A stretch of DNA of 64,000 bases, from positions 6,270,501 through 6,334,500 of the forward strand of contig CM062212.1 of NCBI GenBank assembly GCA_031216445.1, in the 5' to 3' direction. This document shows positions 36,590 to 48,603 of this stretch, piece by piece. The notes beneath the pieces were generated by a model, which did no database searches, had not been told where the DNA came from, and saw only the letters and a program-made list of their open reading frames with translations. The stretch's first letter is position 1; each line of letters begins with the position of its first letter. The DNA comes from Lateolabrax maculatus (taxonomy: Eukaryota > Chordata > Actinopteri > Acropomatiformes > Lateolabracidae). A program made the translations under genes and the position numbers.

Positions 36590-36650
<61 letters not shown>
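36556..36650 (+). repeat. Compound (TA)n-(CA)25 microsatellite
   Basis: An imperfect TA-rich tract (36556-36600) runs directly into 50 bp of uninterrupted AC (36601-36650). Likely polymorphic. The TA part can extrude cruciforms and the CA part can form Z-DNA. Confidence 0.95.
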
Positions 36651-36653
<3 letters not shown>

Positions 36654-39600
36654 TAAAGTGCAAAACAAATGCAGGCTGACTGACAGATGGTTGTAAAATA
36701 TATCCTGGATCACAAAGTGACGTAAATGTAGGCACACATATGCAGAGCTGTTTTGAATGAAATATAGTCACCGTTTTGATCTATGTAGATCTGAAAAGGT
36801 TTTTGGGGGGGCAGACACATTGTACTGAAGGCAGAACCCTGCTTGACCCCATGTTTGAAATGAAACTTTTTTCGGTTGCTGTAACTTGAAATGTTGATGG
36901 GGTCAACATGCATAATATACCTCAAAGTCTGGCATATTTTGTCACAGTCAGTTTTGTCCAAGTTGACACATACAAGCTTATTTTGCACAGAAAAACTATT
37001 TTAAATTTTGCTGGCAAAATCACCTGTATTAACAAGAATGTGATAATGTTTACAGTGAAAAAAATTGGTAGTTCCTCTTTAACTACTTTAGTTTTCTTAC
37101 TTTATTATACTTGCTTTATCTGCAACTGAGTTTTTTTTAAATGTTGATTCCTGTGCCAAAATGAACAGCGTCATTTGTCACAATGTTTGTATTTCATCTT
37201 TTTGTTCCATCTTGGTATAACGTTTAATTCCCGTTTTGTCTTCACTTATGCGCACGTCAGTCTAAAGGTAAGCGCACAAACTGTGTATGCCACGCTTGCA
37301 GTGCACATTCTCCAGCCTTTGCCACTTTCATATCCAAAAAACATTCAGGATTAAAACCCTGTACTTGTCCAAGTGTCAGAAGAAATGTAATGGGGCAAAA
37401 CAAGAGGCAAGAGTGTTTATGGTGACTTGGCAGTGCCATGGCTACCCCCGTCACTGCTGTTGTTTACAGTGTGAATGCTAGTTAAGAAAAGATCGAGAGA
37501 AGAAACTTGAAAAAAAGAAAAGAACACAGCATGTTTTTGTTGTCAGGCTGTTGTGGGCTGGAGTTTTATGAGCTTTGAGACTGGGGATGTGGTAACGGTG
37601 ATTTATAGCTTTCATTATCAAGGTTTTACCACACTGTTGGTTCCCAATAGACACCACACAGACCTACACACACACTTGAGATAACTGTAGAGGCTTGTAC
37701 TTAACAAGATTGTGGTGAGACAGAGGTGCTGAACACTTAAAGATTTCTACGGTGCAGCTTCGACCACAAGGATTAAATGTTAATGCTGTTCCAGGTCTGT
37801 ATCAGAAGGTGAGGTGCAGGTGGCTTTTTGATACACAGCACACACAGAGACACAGACAGATGGACACACACATATACACACATTTACTACCTGAATCTTT
37901 GATATTTTTGCTTTTCCTGTGCTCACTGTTAAGTGCAGACACATAGCAGTCTGGAGATGGGGGGAAGTGGAAAGAATGGAAAGGTTTTACCAGTTGAACT
38001 TGTGAACTCAAGTTGGGACTCTAAAATTCTCTTCCTCTTTAACATTTTCTTTTCTATCTCAGTTTATCTTTTTATATTTCTATCTGTAGCATTTTGGCCT
38101 TCAACTCCTCTTTTCCCTCAGATTCAGCCTTGTCTTCTGCATAGCACTTTGTATTCTTCCTCTCTCTGCCTCACCTTCCTCTCTCCCTCCCTGTCTCTTG
38201 CTTGTGGACTTCAGCTCTGGTGTGATTTACAGTCGTAGCAGAGGATCTGCTACTTTGGTCATGCTTTTCTTCCTTGCCACATTTTCTCAATTCTCCTCAG
38301 TGCACAGATGATTCCCAGGCTTCTTCAGACACACACAGGCTTTCTATTTCCTTTCTTTTCCTCCTTTTTCTTCTTCCTTCTCTGTCCTTAATTCTACTCA
38401 TCTTTTTGGCTTGATGGCAATGGTACTTGGCTTAAAAAGCAACCACATCACTTCCATGGCAGTTGAATATCTTCTCCTCAGTACTCATGTGATTAACATT
38501 AATTCTGTCAATTGGCTCGTAGTGTGTTGTTTTGTGGAAAATTACACAAAGTTGCATAGACACTGTGAACAGTCATTAGCACACACATCTGATGACTACT
38601 ACCACGATGATAGTAAGTCGGAGGCTTTTGTGGCCGTTGGGTGAACTCATCCTGGCAAGTCAGAAGCTTCACGAATAGCTTGGCCCATCAGAGCTCACTG
38701 GCCGTCGGTGCAAGCAAACACACATGCCAGGTTTCACTGAATAGCAGCAGCAGCTAAAAGCAGGTCTAATCCAGGCTTCACTCTCAAGAAGGTTTAACCG
38801 ACAAATAGATTTGATACAGCGGCTCCGCCAGTCTGTATCCCTGTTTTCCAAAAGGTTGAAAAGTGTGGGAGAGGAAAACTGAAGCTTACGTCCCCATGAC
38901 GGAGGAATGTGAAAAGCAGGCAGCTGAAAATTGATAGAGAGCGGTGGCAAAACAATGAAGATAGGTTTAGAATGGGCAGAAAGTGAGGATAGGTGGCAAG
39001 GGAACAAAGCTGCTTACGCTGGCTCGCGATGGCTTTGAAACAGAAGCCACAGAGAATTTGATGCACTATGAGTTTCTGCAAGTTCTCTGAGCTTCCCCAT
39101 ACACCTTCATGGGGCTTTATACAATACGCTTCTTCACTCCCTCTATGTGTCACGTCATACCCCACACTTTATTGACTCACTCGTGTAATGTGGGTTATTC
39201 TGTTAGTATGGGGTGTGAGATGGTATTTTTATGGGCCATTAAAAAAAGGTGTTGATTTTACATCAGTGCAGCGCAGTTTTCTTTTCACAGTCTCTGCATT
39301 TGTAAAGCATTGCCATCTGAGGATTAGAGCCCAGGCTTAGGTAGAGTGGGTTACATAAGAAGTACTTAAAAGGTGCTAATTATTCTTCCAGGTTAAATGT
39401 TTCTTCTCAAATAGGCAGGAAATGAGAACCTAATGGCACACGTGGCAACACTTGAATTTGTGTTTAAGAAATGGGTTACAATGGCAATTTTTTGCAAGTA
39501 TATTTTGGTGGAGCCTAATTCATATCAATAGAATTCTTTGTGAAAGAATACAAAAGCCAATAGTCAGGATCATTAATTCCCCCTTGTCTGTATTGCAAGA

Positions 39601-42600
39601 GGCACAGGCTTTCATCAGCCACATGATTAGACCAGAAAAGGGAAAAGTGTGTCATTGTGACAAAGGTTATTTCCAGACTCTCATGTCATCTATCGTTTGT
39701 TCCTGGGACCCCCTGACAGCATTGATTTGAAAAGACTGCTACGGTGAAATAATGACACACCCTAAGACAGCCTGGCAACCATTTAGTAGGCGCCCAAAGT
39801 GCAAGAAATTAGCAAAACATTGTTCAGAATACATAATTTATAGATTTATGCCAGAATATCTTAATGTCTGGATGAAGGAACTGAACCTTTGCCAAATATA
39901 GCTATATAAATATTGAATGTTTTACAAAACTATTATCTTAAATTTTTTACATTCATCAAAGATTTGCCATTGTGCATTGTTACAGTGTTGTCTTTTTTCA
40001 ATTGTCAAAGTCAACAAATCCCATGAAAAGACTAAAACTAACAATGCTTTTATCCTAACAATTGCGTGTGTATCCAAAGCCTGATACAGCTTATCACTTT
40101 GTGCCACAGACCACCACCATTGTTGTCCAAAACTATTAAAAATACAAAAATGAGCCACACCATTGCATTGGGTGACATGTTCCTTCATTACAATGAACAT
40201 GGGCACTATTGTTATTTTTTAGTCAGTCACACATGCATTGTTCAGGTGCCATAAATACTCATTAGAGCACAAAATATGCGTTAACCTACAACTGAAAACA
40301 GTCCCCAACAAATGTACTACTGTTCCATTGGTTTCACAAATGTACTACTGCAAAAGTTTTTAACTTTTACTAAAAACTACAATGCCAAGCTGTTTTAGGA
40401 AATTACTTTTTTAAAAATGCAACTACCCTAGATATTTATAATCCCATTTTAAAAGTCCTGCAGACAGGGTAGAGATGTTGTAAAGTATTGAGACTACTGC
40501 ACTGTTGGTTTTTGGGATTTGATTTGATTTTTTGGGATTGGGATCATAGCCCTTTGAATTTTGTTGGTGTTTCCAGTATGGTTCCCAATAAGGATTTGGT
40601 CCTCAACTGGGAGGAACCATGACCATCAGTAGTTGACTGGAAAGAGAACTAGCTCCTTAAATCCTCTTCTGCTTTCATGTGCGTCCTGCCAGACATCTGG
40701 ACATTGTCTGTTTTACGACCTGCAACTTGAGCTAATGCTCTTTCTGAATCCAGTATACCACAGCATGATTTGTATTGTCAAGCAGTCTCCTAAAAAATCT
40801 TGCCAAAGTACACATTCTTCTTAATCACATTTTTTTTGGTCATATTGTTTTTTCTTTTATAGCCATGGTTAATGGAAGGAACATACTTCAAATCTACAGT
40901 GAGAATGCATTATAGTAGCAAAATCAACAGTTGGTCTTGTAAACTCTACATTCATGGATTGTTTTGCAGATTGAATTTGACATTGGTACTTCACTTTACC
41001 AGGCAGACATAATCTCTAAATCCAAGGTGATTCGTAATCTGCTAGAAACGAAAGCTGATGTTGGAAATTTACAACGGACGTCTCGATGAGACCTCACGCT
41101 TTGCCCTTTCACAGTCTTAGAGATGTGTCTGTCTTTTTTGATATGTTTTAATTTCTACGTAGAGTAAACTGCCCTGGGCCTTGCTCCAGGGGCTGTTGTA
41201 AAATCATCTGGAGAAGCTTGTGGCTTTGGCCTAAAACATGAACTATCCTGCCAGCCCACACTATGGCTTTACCGGCTCTGACCTGTTTTGCCCTCCTCGT
41301 TTTTTTCCTCCTTTTCTCTCTGCTTTCCAACCTGCTTCTCCTTTCTTATTTCTCTGTCATCTGTCTGCCCTCTCTCTCTCTCTGAAACTCTGTTATAGCG
41401 TTTGGCAGATTGTAGACAAGCTTTGTCTGGATCATCTTAATTCTCTTTCTGATCAGCCTCCAGTCAGAGTGTTGGTCATAGCTGAAGCTCCCCCCAGACA
41501 AGCTTGATTGGATTATGTAGTTGTTTTTAAAGCTCTAATTCCATTGCAGTCCTAAGAATAAATGATTGTGTACAATTAGTTATGTTTAAATCATTTAAGT
41601 AATTTTGAATTATTTTTAGGTCATCTAGCTATCTGAGCAACCAGCACTTCAGAATCACAGACAGTATATTTGATTTTCTTCTTTTGTTAGTCTTTGCTTT
41701 CACATTTAACTCCCCTGTGTCATGTGAACCGTCAGACTGAGGCTACACTTTATAAATGTGTTGAAACAGGGCTCACAATCATCGACTAGTAATATTAACA
41801 GAGCATGACTAATGGACGAGTTCCTGTGAGAGTGTGGCTTTGCTAAGCCAATCAAAGTTAGGCCATGTAACAGTCACCACCAGTGTCCCAGTGGATCAGT
41901 GGTGGGGTGGAACAAAAGGTTGTCCTCTTCGTTACTGTACTGGCTCATTCATGCTGGTATGCTCATTTCAATTTCCTATTATCTCCTAAAAATGTGAATC
42001 ATGAATGTGTAAGCTGTCGGTCATTTTCTGAACATTAAACTCCAAATTCCTCCGCCAGAAAACAATGGCAAAAAAAGAGCCTGTTTTGTTGATGGATAAT
42101 TTGTGAAAATGTATGCCAGTAGTGGAAGCAGTTTTTCATTCTGTGGCTTCCTGAGTTTGTCATCCCTGACGCTGCCTTGACCAGGTGCAGGCAGTTGTCC
42201 TAAAAAGTGAGTTTTGTATCAGGGCTAAAGCAGGCTGTATCAGCCCAAGTTAACATCCACAGATCTGTCTAGCACGGAAAGATGAATGGAGAGTGTGAGA
42301 TACAGTATGATAAGATGACAGACAGAGGTTTGGTGTAAAGTTGACTCATGCTCTGGTTATGTTTGTCTTTTCATCAACCAAGCAACTGTGGATAGTTGTA
42401 GAAAGTGCGAGTGTGTAATGAGCAACTGTGTACATGTGTTCCAGTTTGCATAGAGTAGGTTTCCCCCAGGTTGACATGGTTGGACCATTAGTAAACCTCA
42501 TTAGGCTGAATGCCAGCCTGCAGAAACAGACTACAGAGAGGTCCAAGGTCCAGTTCAGCAGTCTGTACTAATAGCCTGACATATAGAGAGATGGTAATGA

Positions 42601-42694
42601 AGCTGACTAGTTTAGGCTCAGAAGATACAAATTGGTTTGGAAAATAAATCTGACTAGGTTTGGAGTTGATTGGAATATCAGAACAAGTTGGTAG

Positions 42695-42695
<1 letters not shown>

Positions 42696-42742
<47 letters not shown>
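42696..42742 (+). repeat. (TTA)15 microsatellite
   Basis: Uninterrupted trinucleotide run of about 47 bp. Confidence 0.95.
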
Positions 42743-42934
42743 GGAAGTTAAGAATTGCAGTAATGCAGTTATTTTCCTGGCTCAAACTAGGGCTGCCCCA
42801 TCTTGAATGCTGCTTGTTCATTGGATAAACCGTTTATCTAAATTTTAAGCACTTTTTGTTGGCAGTTCAAAACAGTATATTATTTAAAGCTGATAAGTAT
42901 AATATTGTTCTTAATTGCAGGGTTTCCCGCAGAC

Positions 42935-42995
42935 ACATTAGTAGGGACGGTCACATCCCTACTATAGTGAGGGATGTGACTGTCCCTTCTAATGT
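42935..42995. repeat. 61-bp near-perfect inverted repeat (hairpin), MITE-like
   Basis: Arms 42935-42960 and 42970-42995 are 26 bp each and complementary at 24 positions, with a 9-nt loop (actatagtg). It is preceded by cagggtttcccgcagac (42919-42935), a block resembling ends of vertebrate hAT-class elements, so a transposon fragment is the likeliest source. Shape and size also fit a microRNA-like hairpin if transcribed. Confidence 0.7.
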
Positions 42996-43261
42996 CCGAA
43001 GAATTGATTACACTTTTATAAAATATAACATTAACCTTCAAGGAAAAAGGGCAGAGGGACTATATCACACAGTAAAGGTCAGATATTTAATGATTGAGAA
43101 AGCTGTTTACACCATCCTCCAGTGACTGATCACAAGATGAGATGTGTCAGTGTTTGTGTGACTAAGCTTAGCAGATGACAATAAGTGATTGATGTTATGT
43201 TCACATTACTTACCAACTCTGCTTCAATTTTTTGAATCATTACTTGGTGTTAACTAAAACC

Positions 43262-43490
43262 CAATCAGGAAGCGACCATGGCTGTCTGCGTCACCGTTTT
43301 CAAAGGTATCCGTTTCTGCCCGTCCAGACTAAAACTCAACCCAGAGTTTCCAAACTAAAACGGGGACAGCATCGTTTCCAAACGTCTCTGTTTAAGGGGG
43401 GACAGAAATGAAAGAGTAGTGTGGACGCTCGGCGTAAACATAGCAGGAGTTATGAATTTTAAAACGAAAACATCTTAGGTTGGATGTAGC
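43262..43490. mobile_element. Probable DNA-transposon remnant
   Basis: Blocks such as gtcaccgttttcaaaggt, ccaaactaaaacgggg, gtttccaaacgtctctgttt and gtagtgtggacgc.cggcgtaa resemble a common fish non-autonomous DNA transposon, as I recall it. No ends or target duplication were located, so extent and class are approximate. Confidence 0.3.
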
Positions 43491-45192
43491 CTTAGACTGA
43501 AAAAACAAATGCATATGGATTGTGGAGACTAGCTGTTGGACGCTTTTTGTCAAATAAAACTGTCCTTGGAAGTAAATGTGAAACTCTCTGATCTTAATTA
43601 TGAGACTATGAAGACATTACGGTACATGGTAGCTTGGGTGTCAGATCTTCTATCAGGTTGATCATATACTAGATTTCAGTGCTTTGCTAATACTTTGCAT
43701 GAAACAATAAGAACATAAAGTTGTTAGTCAAGAGTACAAATCACAAATCAAGTCAAATGAATTCACGGGACCACACAGATGGGAATTTATAACAAGTGTC
43801 TCTGCAGTCTGCAGAGTTGGCAGCTGCTGGCAGAGTTCTCCAGGAAATCCAGCCAACCTCCAGGGAGAGGAAATTAAATATGCGTGTTGGTGTGTGTGTT
43901 TAAGAAACAACTGCCAGATGACTTGTTTGGGCTGTGATTGCAGTGGACACTGTACTGTCCTAACCTTTGTCAGCAACTGTTAACAAACTGGTTAACATTA
44001 TAAATGTAGATCACCTCTAACTACTGTAATGGATGACATTCATTACGCTGTGGAAATTAAGGCTTGTGCTTCATTATAGTCAGCTTGGATTATCACTGAT
44101 ATTTTTTCCCAGTGGCTTTTGGAGTAGATAAGCTGAAACACTTTGAGATGGACTCTGTCTTTCTATTTGATGTTTCTTTATTAATTGATCAGCCCTTATT
44201 AGTAAAAGGATCAGCAAAGTTGATTAGATCTATGCCTGTTTATTTATCAAATTGCAGGATATCCCACCGCAGTCATTTCTAATATTGGAACATTGAGTTA
44301 TGCACGCAGACACAATCCTGGGTCACAGTTCAGAAGTTGCATTATCAAAAGGAAAGCCAAGGCTTTTGTTGTAGTCTGTCTCCGTTCTCTTTTTTTCATC
44401 AGGACACTGTTGTAAAACAGGTCATTGTTCTCAGTGGGATTTTTTCTTTTTAGATAAAGGTATCAAAGAAAACTAGTCCCTAAAGGAAGAGGTGTCAATG
44501 AAACCAAAACCAAATTCTGACTTTCCAGTGCTTTTGAACAGGTTCAGTCTTGAGGATTATAATACAGTTATATAGTTAGTCCAGGGAGCCAGTCTGTTAT
44601 CACGTTTCTGTTTCTTCTGTTAAAGTATTAGTCGATTAATTAATACTCAACTGACAGAAACTGAATTGATTTGAAGTTTGAGCCTCTTGTCAAGCAATTT
44701 GAATATTCTAACAGGAGTCTCATTCTGCCTTTTATGGAACAAGTGTAATTTAATAAATCCTGAGTCCTGGTCAAGGAAGTCCACACCAATACTAATATTT
44801 ACCTAAATGATGATTAAAAATGTAGCTGGCATGTTGAAATAACAACTGTAGCCTGCTAAATTTGTCACACCTTACTTTTATTAAGTTTATAAGCTTAAGT
44901 TTCTTGATATGATGTGAATGAAAGATTAACTCCGTTAGAGAGACCGTGACTCCTGAAATTGAGTGACATCAGCTTGAGAAAAGATGTATCACCCTGTTGG
45001 AGCTCACACTGTAGAACCCGACTGTCATTAAGGAGAGCAGCACTGCAACACTAGCTGGCAGCTGGCTTTATTTTAGCCGATACTTTTAAAATGTATCTGG
45101 ATCGGCCCTGATACCAATCCTTAGGATGAGTTCGGGAAATTGCTAATATGTACATCATTCTTTATTTTAAAAAGTACCTGTCTGTCTTTCAG

Positions 45193-45261
45193 GGTCACCT
45201 GAAAACCTTCAGGCTGTGTCGTCTGCAGTTCACTGGTCTTGACAAGATACTGGGATCATCA
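45193..45261 (+). other. Candidate exon C2 in sipa1l1 intron
   Basis: 69 nt. Strong acceptor (ctgtctgtctttcag) and consensus donor (TCA|GTGAGTAT). Only one of its three frames is open (GHLKTFRLCRLQFTGLDKIL...), and it is the frame demanded by candidate exon C1. Length is a multiple of three. Could also be an untranslated exon or chance. Confidence 0.3.
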
Positions 45262-46570
45262 GTGAGTATCCAATTGCTCAGTTGGGTTTGGGGGTCAGCT
45301 GTCCTTGAGGTTGCTTTGTTAAGTTTGGGTTTAATTCATCAGGCAGCACTTTTGCAGATATTGTAAAGGTAACTCTCCTTCTGTTGCACTTATTCTTTTC
45401 AGAAAACCCCTACTGAGCTTCTTGAAGTGAATGACCCTGTAGTAAAGAGCTGTTACAGGAGAAAGAAAACCAATTTTAGTCATTGTTGCCACCTTTGGTA
45501 AAAAATTTGATGATAGATACTTGGCTACGGTCAGGTTTTTAGCGACAGACTTCCCTTTTTACATTTTCTTTTTAACAAATGACCAGCAATTCTTTATTTT
45601 TACATTTATATTTTGCTATTATTTGTTTTACATGCAAATTCTTTCTTTAAACCATCTGAGGTTAGGCATGTAAATAGTAGATTTAAAAAGTGACCTCCAC
45701 AAGATAATAAAAAAACATTATTTTCTCTGTTATGGATTACATTTTGCTGCGTTCCCCTACTTTGCTGTGGCTAATTATCACTGGGACTGTGTTAGAAAGG
45801 CAAAACCCCTTAATTTGTTGTAAATGTGTTATTCCTATTGTCCACAGTCAAGTAAATAGGTCTTACCCAGCACAAAAAAGTTACACTAAATAGACACTGC
45901 ACAGATGGTGGGTCTAGCAACCCTAATATAGTTGAGTTGGGTGGCAAAAGTACCAATGAATAATGTTCTGGTTGTCCTAGACTAAAAACAAGGTAGGATA
46001 AACTCAGAAATTATAATAGAATATGATAATATAATATATAAAACTTTGGAAATAATGTACATAGTAAAAATGAGGAGTAATCTGCTTTGAGATAAAAAGT
46101 GGTGAGTAGGCGGCCCTTATCTATGAGACTGAAACAGTATGTTTTGCTCCAGTAAATGCTTTGCTTCTCTCTCTCTGAGTTTCTCTCCCTCTCTCGCTTC
46201 TTTTTTTCTTCCTCTCTCACCTCCTCCTCCTGCCAGCAATGCTGCTCTCCTCCCCTCCCACGCACATACATAGACACATAGATACAGACACTACTATATT
46301 CACACAAGTATGAAGGAGGGGGAGAACAACTAGGATGGAGAGATACTGTGGCGAGTGAACGCAACACACACCGAGCAAGAGAGACATAGACTATAATAGA
46401 AAGTGCTAGAAAGGAATATAATGAGAGGGATCAAACGGAAAGAAAAAAAATGTGTTTGGGATTTTTTTATTAAAATCTTCCAAGGTCCAAAAGTCAGCGG
46501 CTGTCTCATAATTTGAGTGTGAAAGTCCGTCAGTCTGTTTAAAAAAAATTCAGTATAAGAAAATGGACTG

Positions 46571-47612
46571 CAGCGTTCATTTTGTCAACGAAAACTTTGA
46601 CAATAAGTATTTGTTGTCGTCTTTTTATTTCATGACTTAATTGTAACGACAACGTAAATACTGACAACAAAAATTATGGCTGTTCATTATGCCCTCACAG
46701 GCAAAGACGAGACAAAACAGTTGGCTCTGTTTGGGCGGACAGCCTAAGTTAGATCACAATCCCCCTTGAGGTTCAAATGCATGCGTCTGTGTGAAAGGCA
46801 GCGCCCGGCCGGCCCTGGAGGCGCTCATCAACAGTAACACTCACTGTACAAACCCTGGATGAAGGACTGATACTGACTGATGTCTGTGTTCCTCATTCTT
46901 TCTAAACTTTACTCAGTATTGTGATGTTGGGAATATTATTCATTTTATTTTATAGGTTTATTTCCGGTGAGATATTAGTAAGTTTATATTGTGACTTTGC
47001 TGTTGTGCACATTACTGTTGCTGCTCTAGGAACAACATTAAGTCATATATAAAATATATAAATAAATTATAATCCTGTTCTGAATTTTTTCTTTTTAAAA
47101 AGCAACTATTTATTAATAGAAATAGCCCATAAGAGTAGCCTATCGTTAAAGAACTGAACCAGTAACGAGTATTGACAAGAGTAGTAGTATTGATAGAATC
47201 CTAATGATACCCAGCAGTGATAGAGAGGCCCTTCACAGGCCAATAATTTGATTACTGTAACATCAGTAATCTCGGTTCATATTGTTTTGTGTAACCAAAC
47301 ATTCAGAGGTCATAAAGGATTGTTGTGTGGTAGATATATGCAGAAAATAAATACGACCTGTGTAGAAAATACGATTGTATTGTACTTTTTCTAACAAACT
47401 TAAGGCATTCATTTTTATATGATATGAAAGAAGTGCAGTTAGTCAGTAACAAATTTTCTGCCTAGATGACTAAACCCATAGTTCAAGGTATGCTTACTTC
47501 TCATCAGTGTTTACATCCAGGAGAAATATCCCTCAACAAAATCAATTACAGTATCATATAGTTGTCTGAGAAAATTATGACTAAACATTGACTAAAATGA
47601 ATCTAAAAGTGT
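46571..47612. mobile_element. Probable hAT-type transposon remnant
   Basis: The left end cagcgttcattttgtcaacg followed by aaaactttga.aataa.tatttgttgtcg matches a familiar fish hAT end. Near 47574-47612 the words atgactaaacattgactaaaatgaat resemble its other end. A moderately GC-rich interior (46795-46830) is typical. No target-site duplication was found, so the right limit is approximate. Confidence 0.45.
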
Positions 47613-48581
47613 GTCTTTTTAGTACTGAGGCAGTGCTATGCTTACAGTTGATCTTAGATGGTAATGGATTTTACTTATTTAAAAATGATTCCCAATTACA
47701 GCCTTGGTGCTTCTAAACATACTTTTAACTCTAGTCAACAGTCAGGCCACAATCAGTTTCAATCTCATTAAAGGAAGTTTTTTTATTTTTTATCTTGAGG
47801 CCTTCAAGCTATAGTGAGACAAAGTACTTTGCCCTGTATCTTCAGGCTAAAACATGCCCACGAAGACTATCTAAAAATCTAAAAATGTAATTTGTCGGAT
47901 TTTATGTTCTTTAAAGCAGTTACATGTGGGGTTGGGAAAGTAGACACACTTAAAGAGCACTGCAGTATAAAATCTTCCAATCACTTTCAGTTACCAGAAA
48001 CCAGCATGTGAAGTGAGTGTCAGTTCAGATGGCATCGAGTCACAGTGACTGAGGCTAGCCATTATATACTATTAATAGTCTCATTCCTCACAGGAGGGAA
48101 ATGGGTTGAATTTTACTTCCATGTTCAAGGACTGTTAACACTTTTGCCAGGATAATATGTTTTTTGCATGCAGTGGTATCCATCGCATCAATTGTGCATT
48201 GGTTTCTTTTGGATTCTCTTAACACCCTCTTTCACCAAAGTGCAATGCTGATTATATGTGGATGTAAAGGGTGTACAATAGCTACATCTGTATTCAGTCT
48301 GGTACAATAGACTGTTCACACGGGCCCATTAAATGTTGTCTGAAAAAGAAATGTGCTCCCTTTCAACAGAGCACTCCCTTCTGTCATATGTTTGCTCTGT
48401 TTTTTTCAGGTTTTGTTCTGCTCCTAGTAAATGCTGCACAGCCTTGACAAAGTGTCAGTGGTTGTATTACAGGCTTACATGTGTTTGCATGCAGTGAGAC
48501 TTAACTTTAAGGACTTGTATCATTATGGATGGTTCCCCCAACACCGCCTCTGCCAGCTGTGTCTTTATGAGTGAGATGGAG

Positions 48582-48603
48582 GGATGGATGGATGGATGGA
48601 TGG
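48582..48603 (+). repeat. (GGAT)n tetranucleotide repeat
   Basis: Five to six tandem ggat units, 22 bp. Confidence 0.9.

Larger units (their letters stand above)
36258..45192 (+). other. sipa1l1: sipa1l1 5' intron region, part 2
   Basis: Gene-free. It contains the compound TA/CA microsatellite (36556-36650), a (TTA)n run (42696-42742), the 61-bp hairpin (42935-42995), a probable DNA-transposon remnant at 43.26-43.49 kb, and a pyrimidine-rich tract at 38.02-38.41 kb. Near 45.07-45.12 kb is a short block (gccgatactttt..ggatcggccctgatacc) like a common fish repeat. No coding exon is supported. Confidence 0.5.

Noticed and set aside
42786..42806. tagggctgcccc, resembling a hAT terminal block
   Set aside because: No partner end or target duplication nearby. 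The match is too short.
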